A stretch of 6,949 nucleotides of DNA. Source: Sutterella sp. GTDB taxonomy: Bacteria > Pseudomonadota > Gammaproteobacteria > Burkholderiales > Burkholderiaceae_F. The notes below the pieces were generated by a model. That model was not told the origin of the DNA. It saw only the letters and a program-made list of their open reading frames with translations, and searched no databases. Position 1 is the first letter of the stretch; the number at the start of each line of letters is the position of its first letter. Both the position numbers and the translations under genes were made by a program. This document shows, piece by piece, positions 1-6,451 of the stretch. Location: the NCBI GenBank assembly GCA_003488465.1, contig DNLN01000169.1, forward strand, positions 1 to 6,949, read 5' to 3'.

Positions 1-528
1 GGTCTTGCCGGTCTGGCGGTCGCCAATGATCAGTTCGCGCTGGCCGCGGCCGATCGGAATCATGGCGTCGACAGACTTCAGGCCGGTCTGCACCGGCTGG
101 GAGACGGACTGGCGGTCAATCACACCGGGAGCCACCTTCTCAACGACGTCGAATTCCTTCGTGTCGATCGGGCCCTTGCCGTCAATCGGCTGGCCGAGGG
201 CGTTCACCACGCGGCCGATCAGAGCGGGACCAACGGGAACCGACAGAATGCGGCCGGTCGTCTTGACCATGTCGCCTTCACGGATGTGCTCGTAGGCACC
301 GAGAATAACCGCGCCCACGGAATCGCGTTCCAGGTTCAGGGCGAGGCCATACGTGTTGTTGGGGAATTCCAACATTTCGCCCTGCATCACGTCCTTGAGG
401 CCGTGAACACGGCAGATACCGTCGGTCACCGACACGACAGTACCCTGAGTACGGAGATCAGCGGAGACCCCGAGGTCTTCGATTCGCTGCTTAAGCAGTT
501 CGCTGATTTCACTGGGATTAAGTTGCAT
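1..528 (-). CDS. atpA: F1 ATP synthase subunit alpha, N-terminal part (cut by window edge)
   Basis: Non-catalytic nucleotide-binding subunit of the F1 head; three alpha and three beta subunits alternate around gamma on the cytoplasmic side of the membrane. The 176 visible codons begin [19 protein letters not shown], very close to the E. coli start (MQLNSTEISELIKQRI). They cover the N-terminal beta-barrel (about residues 25-95, with MQGEMLEFP and [11 protein letters not shown]) and the start of the nucleotide-binding domain. The Walker A motif GDRQTGKT is at residues 169-176, exactly at the window edge. Start choice: ATG at 526-528 has GGAG (535-538) six bases upstream. The gene lies 15 nt after atpH, so the two are surely co-transcribed. 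The full protein should be about 510 residues. No defect is seen in the visible part. Confidence 0.98.
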   Translation of the reverse strand, partial: MQLNPSEISELLKQRIEDLGVSADLRTQGTVVSVTDGICRVHGLKDVMQGEMLEFPNNTYGLALNLERDSVGAVILGAYEHIREGDMVKTTGRILSVPVGPALIGRVVNALGQPIDGKGPIDTKEFDVVEKVAPGVIDRQSVSQPVQTGLKSVDAMIPIGRGQRELIIGDRQTGKT

Positions 529-543
529 CTTAAGCTCCGAAAT

Positions 544-1095
544 TTATGCGGTGAGTGCCGTCTGCATCTGCGCAAGCCTGGCGCGCACAGAGCCGTCAAG
601 AATTCTGTCGCCAACGCGAATGCTCACGCCGCCGATGAGATCGGGATTGACCGTCACGATCGGGTTGAGCTTCACACCGGGGAACTTCTTGGCAAGACTC
701 TTGATGAGCGACTTGACCTCGTCTTGCGACATTGCGAAAGCGGTCTCAATGTAGGCGTCAGCGACACCTTCGGATTCGTTTTTGAGCGCATGGAACTGCG
801 CAGCGATCTCGGGGAGAGCAGCCAAACGGCCGTTTTCGATGACTACACGCAGCAGTCCGGTCAGTTCGGACGGAACCTCCTTACCGAGAACCCCTGCGAG
901 CAGATCAAAAACCTTGGCATCCGTCAGCTTGGGATCGCTCACGAGCTGGCTGATCCGGGGATCGGAGCAAACCATGCTCAGAGTGTCGAGAGTCTCGGCA
1001 AGAGCTCCAGAGGCCTTGGAATCGGCCTTGTGATCCTGAAGCGCCTTCCAAAGACCTTGAGCGTAGGGGCGCGCAATCGTCGAGAGTTCAGCCAT
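544..1095 (-). CDS. atpH: F1Fo ATP synthase subunit delta
   Basis: Peripheral-stalk subunit (OSCP family) that sits on top of the alpha3beta3 head and ties it to the b-subunit dimer, so the head does not turn with the rotor. The protein has 183 residues (E. coli: 177). The N-terminal helical domain begins MAELSTIARPYAQGLW, matching the family's conserved opening (ARPYA..) that contacts the alpha N-termini. The C-terminal part carries the family signature around residues 150-175 (NPDLIGGVSIRVGDRILDGS, then RARL). The ATG is two bases after the atpF stop codon. An AAGGCG sequence inside the end of atpF (1107-1112) could serve as its ribosome-binding site, although the 11-nt spacing is long; translational coupling to atpF is likely. 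Identification is firm from both sequence and operon position. Confidence 0.97.
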   Translation of the reverse strand: MAELSTIARPYAQGLWKALQDHKADSKASGALAETLDTLSMVCSDPRISQLVSDPKLTDAKVFDLLAGVLGKEVPSELTGLLRVVIENGRLAALPEIAAQFHALKNESEGVADAYIETAFAMSQDEVKSLIKSLAKKFPGVKLNPIVTVNPDLIGGVSIRVGDRILDGSVRARLAQMQTALTA

Positions 1096-1097
1096 GA

Positions 1098-1568
1098 TTA
1101 AAGCTTCGCCTTAAGTTGTTCAAGAAGCTGAGCGTGGGTCTTGACGTCCACCTCGCGAGCAAGAATCTGTTGGGCACCAGCAACAACCAAAGAAGCAACC
1201 TCTTCGCGAAGCTGTTCACGGGCATGCTGCATTTCCTGAGCCGCTTCAGCCTTGGCGTTCGCAATGATGCGATCCGCTTCAGTCTGAGCCGCTGCCTTGG
1301 CATCTTCAACGATCTTGGCGCCACGCTTTTCGCCGTCGGAAACGATGACCGTCGCGCGGGCACGCGCCTCAGCCTCGATCTCCTTACCCTTGGCCTGAGC
1401 CTCGGCAAGAGCGTTGTTGCCCTTGTCTGCGGCGGCAAGCCCTTCGGCAATCTTCGTCTGGCGCTCTTCGATCGCTTTGATCAAAGGCGGCCAAATGTAC
1501 TTCATCGTAATCCAGCAGCCGATGAAGAACACGGCCATCTGTACAAACAGTGTGGCATTAATGTTCAT
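1098..1568 (-). CDS. atpF: F1Fo ATP synthase subunit b
   Basis: Membrane-anchored peripheral stalk. Two copies form a long coiled coil that binds subunit a in the membrane and delta at the top of F1. The protein has 156 residues, the same as E. coli AtpF, and opens almost identically ([10 protein letters not shown] versus MNLNATILGQ). A single membrane segment spans about residues 5-25, followed by the conserved [16 protein letters not shown]. From about residue 30 to 135 it is a highly charged, Ala-rich helix typical of the right-handed coiled coil, and the C-terminus ([13 protein letters not shown]) matches the delta-binding end. The ATG at 1566-1568 has GGGG (1576-1579) seven bases upstream. 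The 90-nt spacer before the gene is unusually structured: a strong hairpin ends 5 bases from this ribosome-binding site and may tune translation of b relative to c. Confidence 0.98.
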   Translation of the reverse strand: MNINATLFVQMAVFFIGCWITMKYIWPPLIKAIEERQTKIAEGLAAADKGNNALAEAQAKGKEIEAEARARATVIVSDGEKRGAKIVEDAKAAAQTEADRIIANAKAEAAQEMQHAREQLREEVASLVVAGAQQILAREVDVKTHAQLLEQLKAKL

Positions 1569-1575
1569 TATTGAA

Positions 1576-1612
1576 CCCCGTCAGTCGGCGCCTGCCAAAT
1601 CGCAAGCGCCAA
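1576..1612 (-). promoter_or_regulatory. Hairpin next to the atpF ribosome-binding site
   Basis: On the minus-strand mRNA, TTGGCGCTTGC (1602-1612) can pair with GCAGGCGCCGA (1585-1595) around the six-base loop GATTTG, giving 11 continuous pairs of which two are G-U. The two wobbles are allowed only in the minus-strand transcript (the other strand would have A-C mismatches), which suits a structure working in the atp mRNA. The stem base is five nucleotides from the atpF Shine-Dalgarno GGGG at 1576-1579. What it does is inference: a modest damper on atpF initiation, or a barrier to 3'-exonucleases protecting the atpE message upstream. No U-run follows, so it is not an intrinsic terminator. Confidence 0.6.
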
Positions 1613-1638
1613 CATCGTCATTAAAAGAAAAGACGTTG

Positions 1639-1658
1639 TCGCAGATTAGGTTCTGCGA
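1639..1658 (-). promoter_or_regulatory. Hairpin directly after the atpE stop codon
   Basis: The mRNA reads TCGCAGA-ACCTAA-TCTGCGA immediately after the atpE TAA (1659-1661), giving a perfect 7-bp stem with a six-base loop. About six bases further on comes a U-rich stretch (TCTTTTCTTTTAA on the mRNA strand). This is too distant and too interrupted for a classic terminator, but compatible with partial attenuation or with end protection of a processed atpE message. The inverted repeat is plain in the sequence; the function is inferred from its position after the gene whose product is needed in the highest copy number. Confidence 0.5.
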
Positions 1659-1958
<300 letters not shown>

Positions 1959-2792
1959 TTAGTGTCCTTCATGAGCCTGACCCAGGTAAACCAGAGTCAG
2001 CATCATCATGATGAACGCTTGCAGCAAAACAATCAGGATGTGGAAGATCCACCAGCAAAGGCCGGCGACCACCTGTCCAAACACACTCAGGGAGCCGCCC
2101 ACGAACCCGAAGGACAGGGCAAAGCCGCCGAGAAGCGCGATCAGGAAAAAGAGCAGCTCGCCGGCGTACATGTTGCCGAAAAGTCGCATCCCGAGGGAAA
2201 CGGTCTTGGCGAGATACTCAATGATGTTCAGGGCGAAGTTCATCGGCCAGAGCAGCCAGTGGCTGCCGAAGGGCGCGGTGAAGAGCTCATGGGTGAAGCC
2301 GACGCCGCCCTTGACCTTGATGCCGTAGTAGATGCACAGCAGCAGGACACTCACGGAGATGCCCATCGTGCCGTTCAGATCGGCCGTGGGAAGCGGACGC
2401 AGATGATCGATGCCAAAGAAGCTTGCGATCCAGGGAAGCAGATCCACAGGAATCAGGTCGACCGTGTTCATCAGGACAACCCAGACGAACACCGTTAGCG
2501 CGGCCGGCGCGATGAACGTGCGGTCGCCGTGGACGATCTGCTTGCTCTGCTCCTCGACCATGTCAACGAGCATTTCAATCGCGCACTGGAACTTTCCGGG
2601 AACGCCGCTCGTTGCACCCTTGGCGGCCTTCCAGAGAAGCCACAGTCCAAGGCACATCAGCAGGATGGAGAAGAAGATTGTGTCGTAATTGAGAACGGAG
2701 AAATCGACGATTGACTGCATCTTCCCGGAGGAATTATGAGCCAAGTGATGAAGCATATAGCCAGTAGGGCTTAAAGCCTGTTCTGCAGCCAT
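1959..2792 (-). CDS. atpB: F1Fo ATP synthase subunit a
   Basis: Integral membrane stator subunit that provides the two proton half-channels against the c-ring. The protein has 277 residues (E. coli: 271). The essential arginine is R203 in SLGMRLFGNMYAGE (E. coli R210), followed by E212 (E. coli E219). H251 and Q258 in IFHILIVLLQAF correspond to E. coli H245 and Q252. Hydrophobic helices are seen at about 37-57, 95-115, 143-160 and 185-200, with two more between 213 and 271; the PVDLLP segment at 115-120 and the C-terminal LVYLGQAHEGH are typical. The ATG at 2790-2792 has AAGGA (2803-2807) ten bases upstream, and the gene starts 21 nt after atpI. All key channel residues are present, so the protein should be functional. 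Confidence 0.98.
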   Translation of the reverse strand: MAAEQALSPTGYMLHHLAHNSSGKMQSIVDFSVLNYDTIFFSILLMCLGLWLLWKAAKGATSGVPGKFQCAIEMLVDMVEEQSKQIVHGDRTFIAPAALTVFVWVVLMNTVDLIPVDLLPWIASFFGIDHLRPLPTADLNGTMGISVSVLLLCIYYGIKVKGGVGFTHELFTAPFGSHWLLWPMNFALNIIEYLAKTVSLGMRLFGNMYAGELLFFLIALLGGFALSFGFVGGSLSVFGQVVAGLCWWIFHILIVLLQAFIMMMLTLVYLGQAHEGH

Positions 2793-2813
2793 GTTGAACC
2801 GATCCTTTGGTCT

Positions 2814-3206
2814 TCAATGTTTATTGATCAGCAGCATAAAGTAACTGCTGACGGCGGCGAGAATCCCGAAGATCATCGCCAGCCAGTTCAAATTCGGGAA
2901 AAACTTCGCAACGACGACGAAGAGCGCCACCGTCACGAACATCTTGACAAATATGCCAACCAGCACAGCGGCCGAATTGCCTCCGTCCCTGCGACCCACC
3001 CACAGCAGCATGTTCAGTGCCAGCAACGAATTCGGTACGGCCACGCACAGCCCCCCGCAAAGCGCCGACAGGCATCCGTTCATGCCGGCCACGACGCCGG
3101 AAAACACACCGGCTGCAGCCACTGCAGCGTACTGCCAGACGACAAGGCGGAGTAATTCTTCCCGATTCATACCGCTAGAGGCCTGAAAGCTACGCACGGA
3201 CGACAT
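2814..3206 (-). CDS. atpI: ATP synthase accessory protein AtpI
   Basis: Small membrane protein of the AtpI family, the usual first gene of the atp operon; it assists c-ring or Fo assembly and has been linked to Mg2+ uptake in some species. The protein has 130 residues (E. coli: 126), with four hydrophobic segments at roughly 22-44, 45-70, 80-100 and 105-127, a Gly-rich second segment with a conserved Pro (AVPNSLLALN), and a short charged tail ending INKH. Sequence conservation in this family is low, so position just before atpB carries much of the call. The start is uncertain. ATG at 3204-3206 has only AGG (3216-3218) upstream and lies about 11 nt from the predicted transcription start. An in-frame ATG at 3168-3170 (residue 13, MNREELL) would give a 118-residue protein with a normal-length leader. 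Confidence 0.9.
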   Translation of the reverse strand: MSSVRSFQASSGMNREELLRLVVWQYAAVAAAGVFSGVVAGMNGCLSALCGGLCVAVPNSLLALNMLLWVGRRDGGNSAAVLVGIFVKMFVTVALFVVVAKFFPNLNWLAMIFGILAAVSSYFMLLINKH

Positions 3207-3223
3207 TTATCAAAACCTAAAGC

Positions 3224-3252
3224 ATTTTACGGGCGTTACATTCTTTTAACAA
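3224..3252 (-). promoter_or_regulatory. Predicted sigma70 promoter of the atp operon
   Basis: Reading on the minus strand, TTGTTA (3247-3252, 4 of 6 matches to TTGACA) is followed after exactly 17 bases by TAAAAT (3224-3229, 5 of 6 matches to TATAAT). Transcription would begin near 3216-3218. It lies in the 127-nt parB-atpI spacer, the one place where a dedicated atp promoter is expected, and nothing else in the spacer fits as well. No intrinsic terminator is visible between parB and atpI, so read-through from parAB is also likely. The call rests on consensus matching and position only. Confidence 0.55.
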
Positions 3253-3333
3253 GTTTAAGAATTCACAGCCGCCAAAATACTCCTTTCGAACTATCTAATG
3301 AGGTATAAACCACTGCTTTGAGTAGCCAGCGAC

Positions 3334-4209
3334 TCACTCTTCACCGCAAATTCTCTCCGCGATCGCCTCTAGCGCATCGAGGTCAGCGAATGCAATCACG
3401 AGCCGCCCGGACTTGCCCTTGCCGTACTCGAGCTTGACGGGAGCGCCGAGGGCGTCCGAGAGTCGTTCCTCGAAATTCACAGTGTCCCGGTCCTTTTTGC
3501 GCTTTTGCTTCGCAATAGAGCGGTCTGGCGATTTTTTTGCGGCCACAAGCTTTTCTGTCTGCCGTACGGAAAGGGCTGCATTCACGATCCGATGCGCAAC
3601 CTCCGTCTGCTCTCCGGCATCAAGCCCCAAGAGCGCACGCGCGTGCCCCATCTCGATCTCGCCGTCCATCAGCATGCGCTGCACGGGATCGGTGAGATTG
3701 AGAAGACGAAGCAGATTGCTCGTGGCGGGACGAGACTTGCCGATCGCCTTGGCCGCCTGCTCATGCGTATATCCGAACTCATCAATGAGCCGGCGCACGC
3801 CAAGAGCCTCCTCCATCGCATTGAGGTCAGTGCGCTGCATGTTCTCAATCAGCGCCATCGCGAGCGCGTCCTTATCCTCAATCGTGCGGATGATGGCCGG
3901 GATTGTCTTCTTCCCAGCCCTCATGCTCGCGCGGTAACGACGTTCTCCAGCGACGATCTCATACACGCCATCATCGACAGCCCGTACGACGATCGGGCTA
4001 ATCACTCCTTGCTCTTGAATGGAAGCCGCAAGCTCCTCAAGTTTGTCGTTCTCCCACTTGCTTCGGGGCTGATAGCGTCCAGGCTTGAGCTTTGACAGGT
4101 CAAGGTCAACAACCACATCGCCCCTTGCACTCGGCAGGGCAACCATGGGATCTTCCCCCAAAAGCGTATCGAGTCCGCGACCAAGTCCTTGTTTCTTGCG
4201 AACGACCAT
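3334..4209 (-). CDS. parB: Chromosome-partitioning protein ParB (parS-binding CTPase clamp)
   Basis: Binds parS, loads as a CTP-dependent sliding clamp, and stimulates the ATPase of ParA to move origins apart. Numbering from the chosen start (291 residues): an N-terminal ParA-interaction motif GLGRGLDTLLG at 8-18; the CTP-binding ParB/Sulfiredoxin-type domain at about 36-125 with GERRYRA at 88-94 and ENMQR at 122-126; a helix-turn-helix DNA-binding region at about 130-195 (THEQAAKAIGKSRPATSNLLR); a Lys/Arg-rich linker at 225-241; and a C-terminal dimerisation domain from about 245. Start choice: ATG at 4207-4209 lies behind GAGGTGAT (4214-4221), an excellent match to the 16S rRNA tail. A GTG at 4216-4218 in the same frame would add only three residues and has no spaced Shine-Dalgarno. 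A cognate parS lies about 2.5 kb upstream, inside mnmG. Confidence 0.97.
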   Translation of the reverse strand: MVVRKKQGLGRGLDTLLGEDPMVALPSARGDVVVDLDLSKLKPGRYQPRSKWENDKLEELAASIQEQGVISPIVVRAVDDGVYEIVAGERRYRASMRAGKKTIPAIIRTIEDKDALAMALIENMQRTDLNAMEEALGVRRLIDEFGYTHEQAAKAIGKSRPATSNLLRLLNLTDPVQRMLMDGEIEMGHARALLGLDAGEQTEVAHRIVNAALSVRQTEKLVAAKKSPDRSIAKQKRKKDRDTVNFEERLSDALGAPVKLEYGKGKSGRLVIAFADLDALEAIAERICGEE

Positions 4210-4213
4210 TTCA

Positions 4214-4221
4214 ATCACCTC
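4214..4221 (-). promoter_or_regulatory. parB ribosome-binding site containing the parA stop codon
   Basis: The mRNA sequence GAGGTGAT pairs over eight bases with the anti-Shine-Dalgarno end of 16S rRNA, and its GAGG core ends eight bases before the ATG at 4207-4209. The TGA inside it (4215-4217) is the parA stop codon. Ribosomes finishing parA therefore stop on the parB ribosome-binding site, an arrangement that favours coupled synthesis of the two partners. This site decides the parB start over the overlapping GTG. Confidence 0.75.
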
Positions 4222-5024
4222 GTAATTTTGGATTTAGCAGACGTACGCCTGACCTTCCTGCCCATTCGCTTGAGCAGTTCAACGCCAAAATCGCGATAGG
4301 CTTTGGCGCCTCGGCTCGAGCGGTCGTAAACAACTCCCGGCTCACCGTAGGAAGGCGCTTCAGCCAACCGGACATTCCTCGGAATGATGGTGTCAAACAC
4401 GCGGTCAGCAAAGTTGGTCTTCAGCTGCTCACTCACCTGGCGCTGCAGCGTCTGCCGCGGGTCGTACATGACGCGCAGCAGGCCCGTCACCGTAAGAGCC
4501 GGATTCTTGTTGAAGCGAATGCGCTTGATCGTGTTGATGAGATCAGAAATTCCTTCAAGCGCGAAATACTCGCACTGCATCGGGATAATCACCCCATGCG
4601 CGGACACAAGCGCATTCACCGTCACCATGGAAAGCGAGGGCGGGCAGTCGATGAGGATGAAGTCATAGTTCTCAGCCATCGGTGCGATGGCGTCCTTGAG
4701 TCGACTGTCGCGATCCTTGAAATCGACAAGATCGATTTCTGCAGCCGCAAAATCTCGATTCGCAGGCACGACGTCATAACCCCCGGATTCACTGGCCACC
4801 GTGGCTTCCGCCAGGCTCGAGCGGCCAATCATTACTTCGTAGACCGTATTGATCGTCTTTGACTTCTCAATGCCGCTCCCCATCGTGGCGTTTCCCTGGG
4901 CATCAAGGTCGATGAGAAGAACCTTCTGGCCAAGATCCGCAAGAGCCGCAGCCAGATTCACGGCAGTCGTCGTCTTGCCGACGCCCCCCTTTTGGTTGGC
5001 GATGCAAAAAACAGTAGCAGTCAT
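4215..5024 (-). CDS. parA: Chromosome-partitioning ATPase ParA (Soj type)
   Basis: Deviant-Walker ATPase that binds the nucleoid non-specifically as an ATP dimer and is released when ParB-parS stimulates hydrolysis, pulling origins toward the cell poles. The protein has 269 residues. The deviant Walker A is KGGVGKTT at 12-19, with the signature Lys K12 and catalytic-site K17. The Walker A' region is LIDLDAQGNAT at 37-47, and Walker B is ILIDCPPSLS with D126. It has no N-terminal helix-turn-helix extension, so it is the small chromosomal form rather than a type Ia plasmid ParA. The C-terminal tail (KRMGRKVRRTSAKSK) is strongly basic, fitting nucleoid binding. The ATG is 20 nt after the marC stop with only a weak purine stretch (GAGAGAA) ahead of it. 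It is paired with parB directly downstream. Confidence 0.97.
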   Translation of the reverse strand: MTATVFCIANQKGGVGKTTTAVNLAAALADLGQKVLLIDLDAQGNATMGSGIEKSKTINTVYEVMIGRSSLAEATVASESGGYDVVPANRDFAAAEIDLVDFKDRDSRLKDAIAPMAENYDFILIDCPPSLSMVTVNALVSAHGVIIPMQCEYFALEGISDLINTIKRIRFNKNPALTVTGLLRVMYDPRQTLQRQVSEQLKTNFADRVFDTIIPRNVRLAEAPSYGEPGVVYDRSSRGAKAYRDFGVELLKRMGRKVRRTSAKSKITR

Positions 5025-5044
5025 GTATTTCTCTCTATCATGGT

Positions 5045-5701
5045 TTATCGGGGAAGGGCCGCATACAGTTCGGAAAACCCGCTCCAGAACGTCGCGACAC
5101 CAATACAGATCAAAATAAAGGCAAAGATTCGCGCAATCGCGTCAGCACCAGCGGTACCCACGGCCCGCGTGATGCGATCGCTGTAGCGGTAGCAGATCCA
5201 GACGAGCAGACACGAACCCAGAACTCCCATCACGGTTCCTGCAAGCGCTCCGGCATCCGGAGTCGGGGTTGCACCAATTGCTACAGCAACAGAAATTGAA
5301 CCCGGTCCTGTCGTCAGTGGCAGGGTGAACGGGTAGAAGGCCATCGAGGAAATTGCCGCCTTGCTCTTTGGCCGTTTCGGTACGGCCGCTTCATCAGCCG
5401 AAGGTGCATTCAGGGCCTGCCATCCGGCGCTAAAGAGCACAATGCCGCCGGCAAGGCGAAGGATTCCGATCGAGATGCCGAAGAAGTTGAGAATGATGTT
5501 GCCTGCATACAAACAGACAAAGAGGGTGAGCGTCGAATAAATTGCAATTCGGTTCGCAAGATTTCGTCTCGTGTCTGGATCAAATTCATTGGTGAGCGTT
5601 GTAAAAAACATGGCTCCGCCAAAGGGATTGAGCACAGGGACGAGCGAAGAGAACACAAACAGCAGCATCGCGTAGAAACTCGAGAGTTCTGTCTCAAACA
5701 T
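5045..5701 (-). CDS. MarC family (UPF0056) inner-membrane protein
   Basis: Six-helix membrane protein of the MarC family. The family's function is not established: the original link to multiple antibiotic resistance in E. coli was later withdrawn, and transport has only been suggested. The protein has 218 residues, normal for the family. Hydrophobic segments lie at about 8-30, 53-73, 76-96, 117-143, 150-172 and 190-210. Family signatures are VPVLNPFGG (21-29), LRLAGGIVLFSAGWQAL (81-97) and AFYPFTLPLTTGPGSIS (121-137). A hydrophilic loop at about 98-116 separates the two halves. The ATG has only a weak purine-rich site (AAGAGA). The 93-nt spacer after rsmG is AT-rich, with no convincing terminator; a possible but poor promoter there is TTGAGA followed after 19 bases by TCTAAA. 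It lies between rsmG and parA, 20 nt before parA, so it is probably co-transcribed with parAB. No mechanistic link to segregation is known. Confidence 0.9.
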   Translation of the reverse strand: MFETELSSFYAMLLFVFSSLVPVLNPFGGAMFFTTLTNEFDPDTRRNLANRIAIYSTLTLFVCLYAGNIILNFFGISIGILRLAGGIVLFSAGWQALNAPSADEAAVPKRPKSKAAISSMAFYPFTLPLTTGPGSISVAVAIGATPTPDAGALAGTVMGVLGSCLLVWICYRYSDRITRAVGTAGADAIARIFAFILICIGVATFWSGFSELYAALPR

Positions 5702-5794
5702 AGGTTTTCTCTTGTGTTTTTATTTTAAGTTACTTCATTGTTTTTAGAGCGTTTTTGCTCGTTTCCATCTCAAATAGCCCGAATTTAAAACGGC

Positions 5795-6451
5795 TCAAAC
5801 GTTCTTTTGCAGGCTTCGGACCTGCCTTAAAACGATTAAATGACGCTCCAAAGAGGCTCCAGGGACTGTCAATTTCATGCACCGGACCACTTCGACCTTG
5901 TCTCCGAGCTCATCAATTTCCTGCTGAGGCATCTTGCCTTTCATCGCTAGCCATACCCCGTCCGCACGCAGAAGATGGCAAGAAAGGGCACACATGTCGG
6001 ATAAGGAGGCGAACGCTCGGCTGGAAATCACGTCAAAGGGTTCTGCCTTCACGTCTTCGATTCGCCCATGAATCGCTCGAGCATTTTTGAGTCCCAGCTC
6101 GAGACAAACTTGCGTCAGAAACATCGCTTTCTTTTTGACGGCGTCAACCATGGCAACTTCGACCGAGGGCTCCATGATGGCAAACGGAATGGCAGGCAGA
6201 CCGCCCCCGCTCCCAACATCAAGAAGCCTGCTCACAGGAAGCTGCATCTCCCGCACGGCTTTGACCAATGTGAGCGAGTCAACAAGATGCAGGTCAAGGA
6301 GTTCCTGGTCGGCAGTAATCCTCGTGAGGTTGTAGACCTTGTTCCATTTGAGCAGCTGCTCGGCATAGCGGACAAGCTTGCCCACCTGTTCCTGACTTGG
6401 ATGAAGTCCGAGCTCCTCAGCCTTTCGTTCCAGTTCGCGAACGTCAAACAT
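5795..6451 (-). CDS. rsmG: 16S rRNA (guanine527-N7)-methyltransferase RsmG
   Basis: Makes m7G527 in the 530 loop of 16S rRNA using S-adenosylmethionine; its loss gives low-level streptomycin resistance in several bacteria. The protein has 218 residues (E. coli: 207) with a Rossmann-fold methyltransferase core. Visible landmarks are LKWNKVYNLTRI at 34-45, HLVDSL at 55-60, the SAM-binding motif I DVGSGGGLPAIP at 78-89, an acidic residue closing the second strand (D103, then AVKKKAMFL), SRAFASL at 144-150 and LAMKGK at 168-173. The start ATG overlaps the end of mnmG by 8 nt (ATGTTTGA), with GGAG (6461-6464) nine bases upstream inside mnmG, so coupling is likely. Gene and neighbour order are the classical gidA-gidB pair. 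Confidence 0.97.
   Translation of the reverse strand: MFDVRELERKAEELGLHPSQEQVGKLVRYAEQLLKWNKVYNLTRITADQELLDLHLVDSLTLVKAVREMQLPVSRLLDVGSGGGLPAIPFAIMEPSVEVAMVDAVKKKAMFLTQVCLELGLKNARAIHGRIEDVKAEPFDVISSRAFASLSDMCALSCHLLRADGVWLAMKGKMPQQEIDELGDKVEVVRCMKLTVPGASLERHLIVLRQVRSLQKNV

Noticed and set aside
286..1101. Long plus-strand open frame of 271 codons opposite atpA and atpH
   Set aside because: It is antisense to two certain genes, shows no recognisable domain, and is explained by codon bias of the real genes leaving the opposite frame open.
1962..2498. Plus-strand open frame of 178 codons opposite atpB
   Set aside because: Its Gln/His/Asp/Glu-rich composition is what an antisense reading of membrane-protein codons gives; atpB is unambiguous on the other strand.
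3207..3333. Possible replication origin in the parB-atpI spacer
   Set aside because: No DnaA boxes (TTATCCACA type) were seen here or elsewhere in the window; oriC is probably nearby but outside.
4092..4862. Plus-strand open frame of 256 codons opposite parA and the parB start
   Set aside because: It lies antisense to the highly conserved parA, has low-complexity His/Arg-rich content typical of shadow frames, and resembles no family I know.
4215..5024. ParAB as a plasmid-derived or mobile partition system
   Set aside because: The small Soj-type ParA, the universal chromosomal parS and the mnmG-rsmG-atp context all indicate the native chromosomal system.
5747..5760. Possible terminator hairpin GAGC-GTTTTT-GCTC in the rsmG-marC spacer
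   Set aside because: The stem is only four base pairs and no U-run follows it in the direction of transcription.
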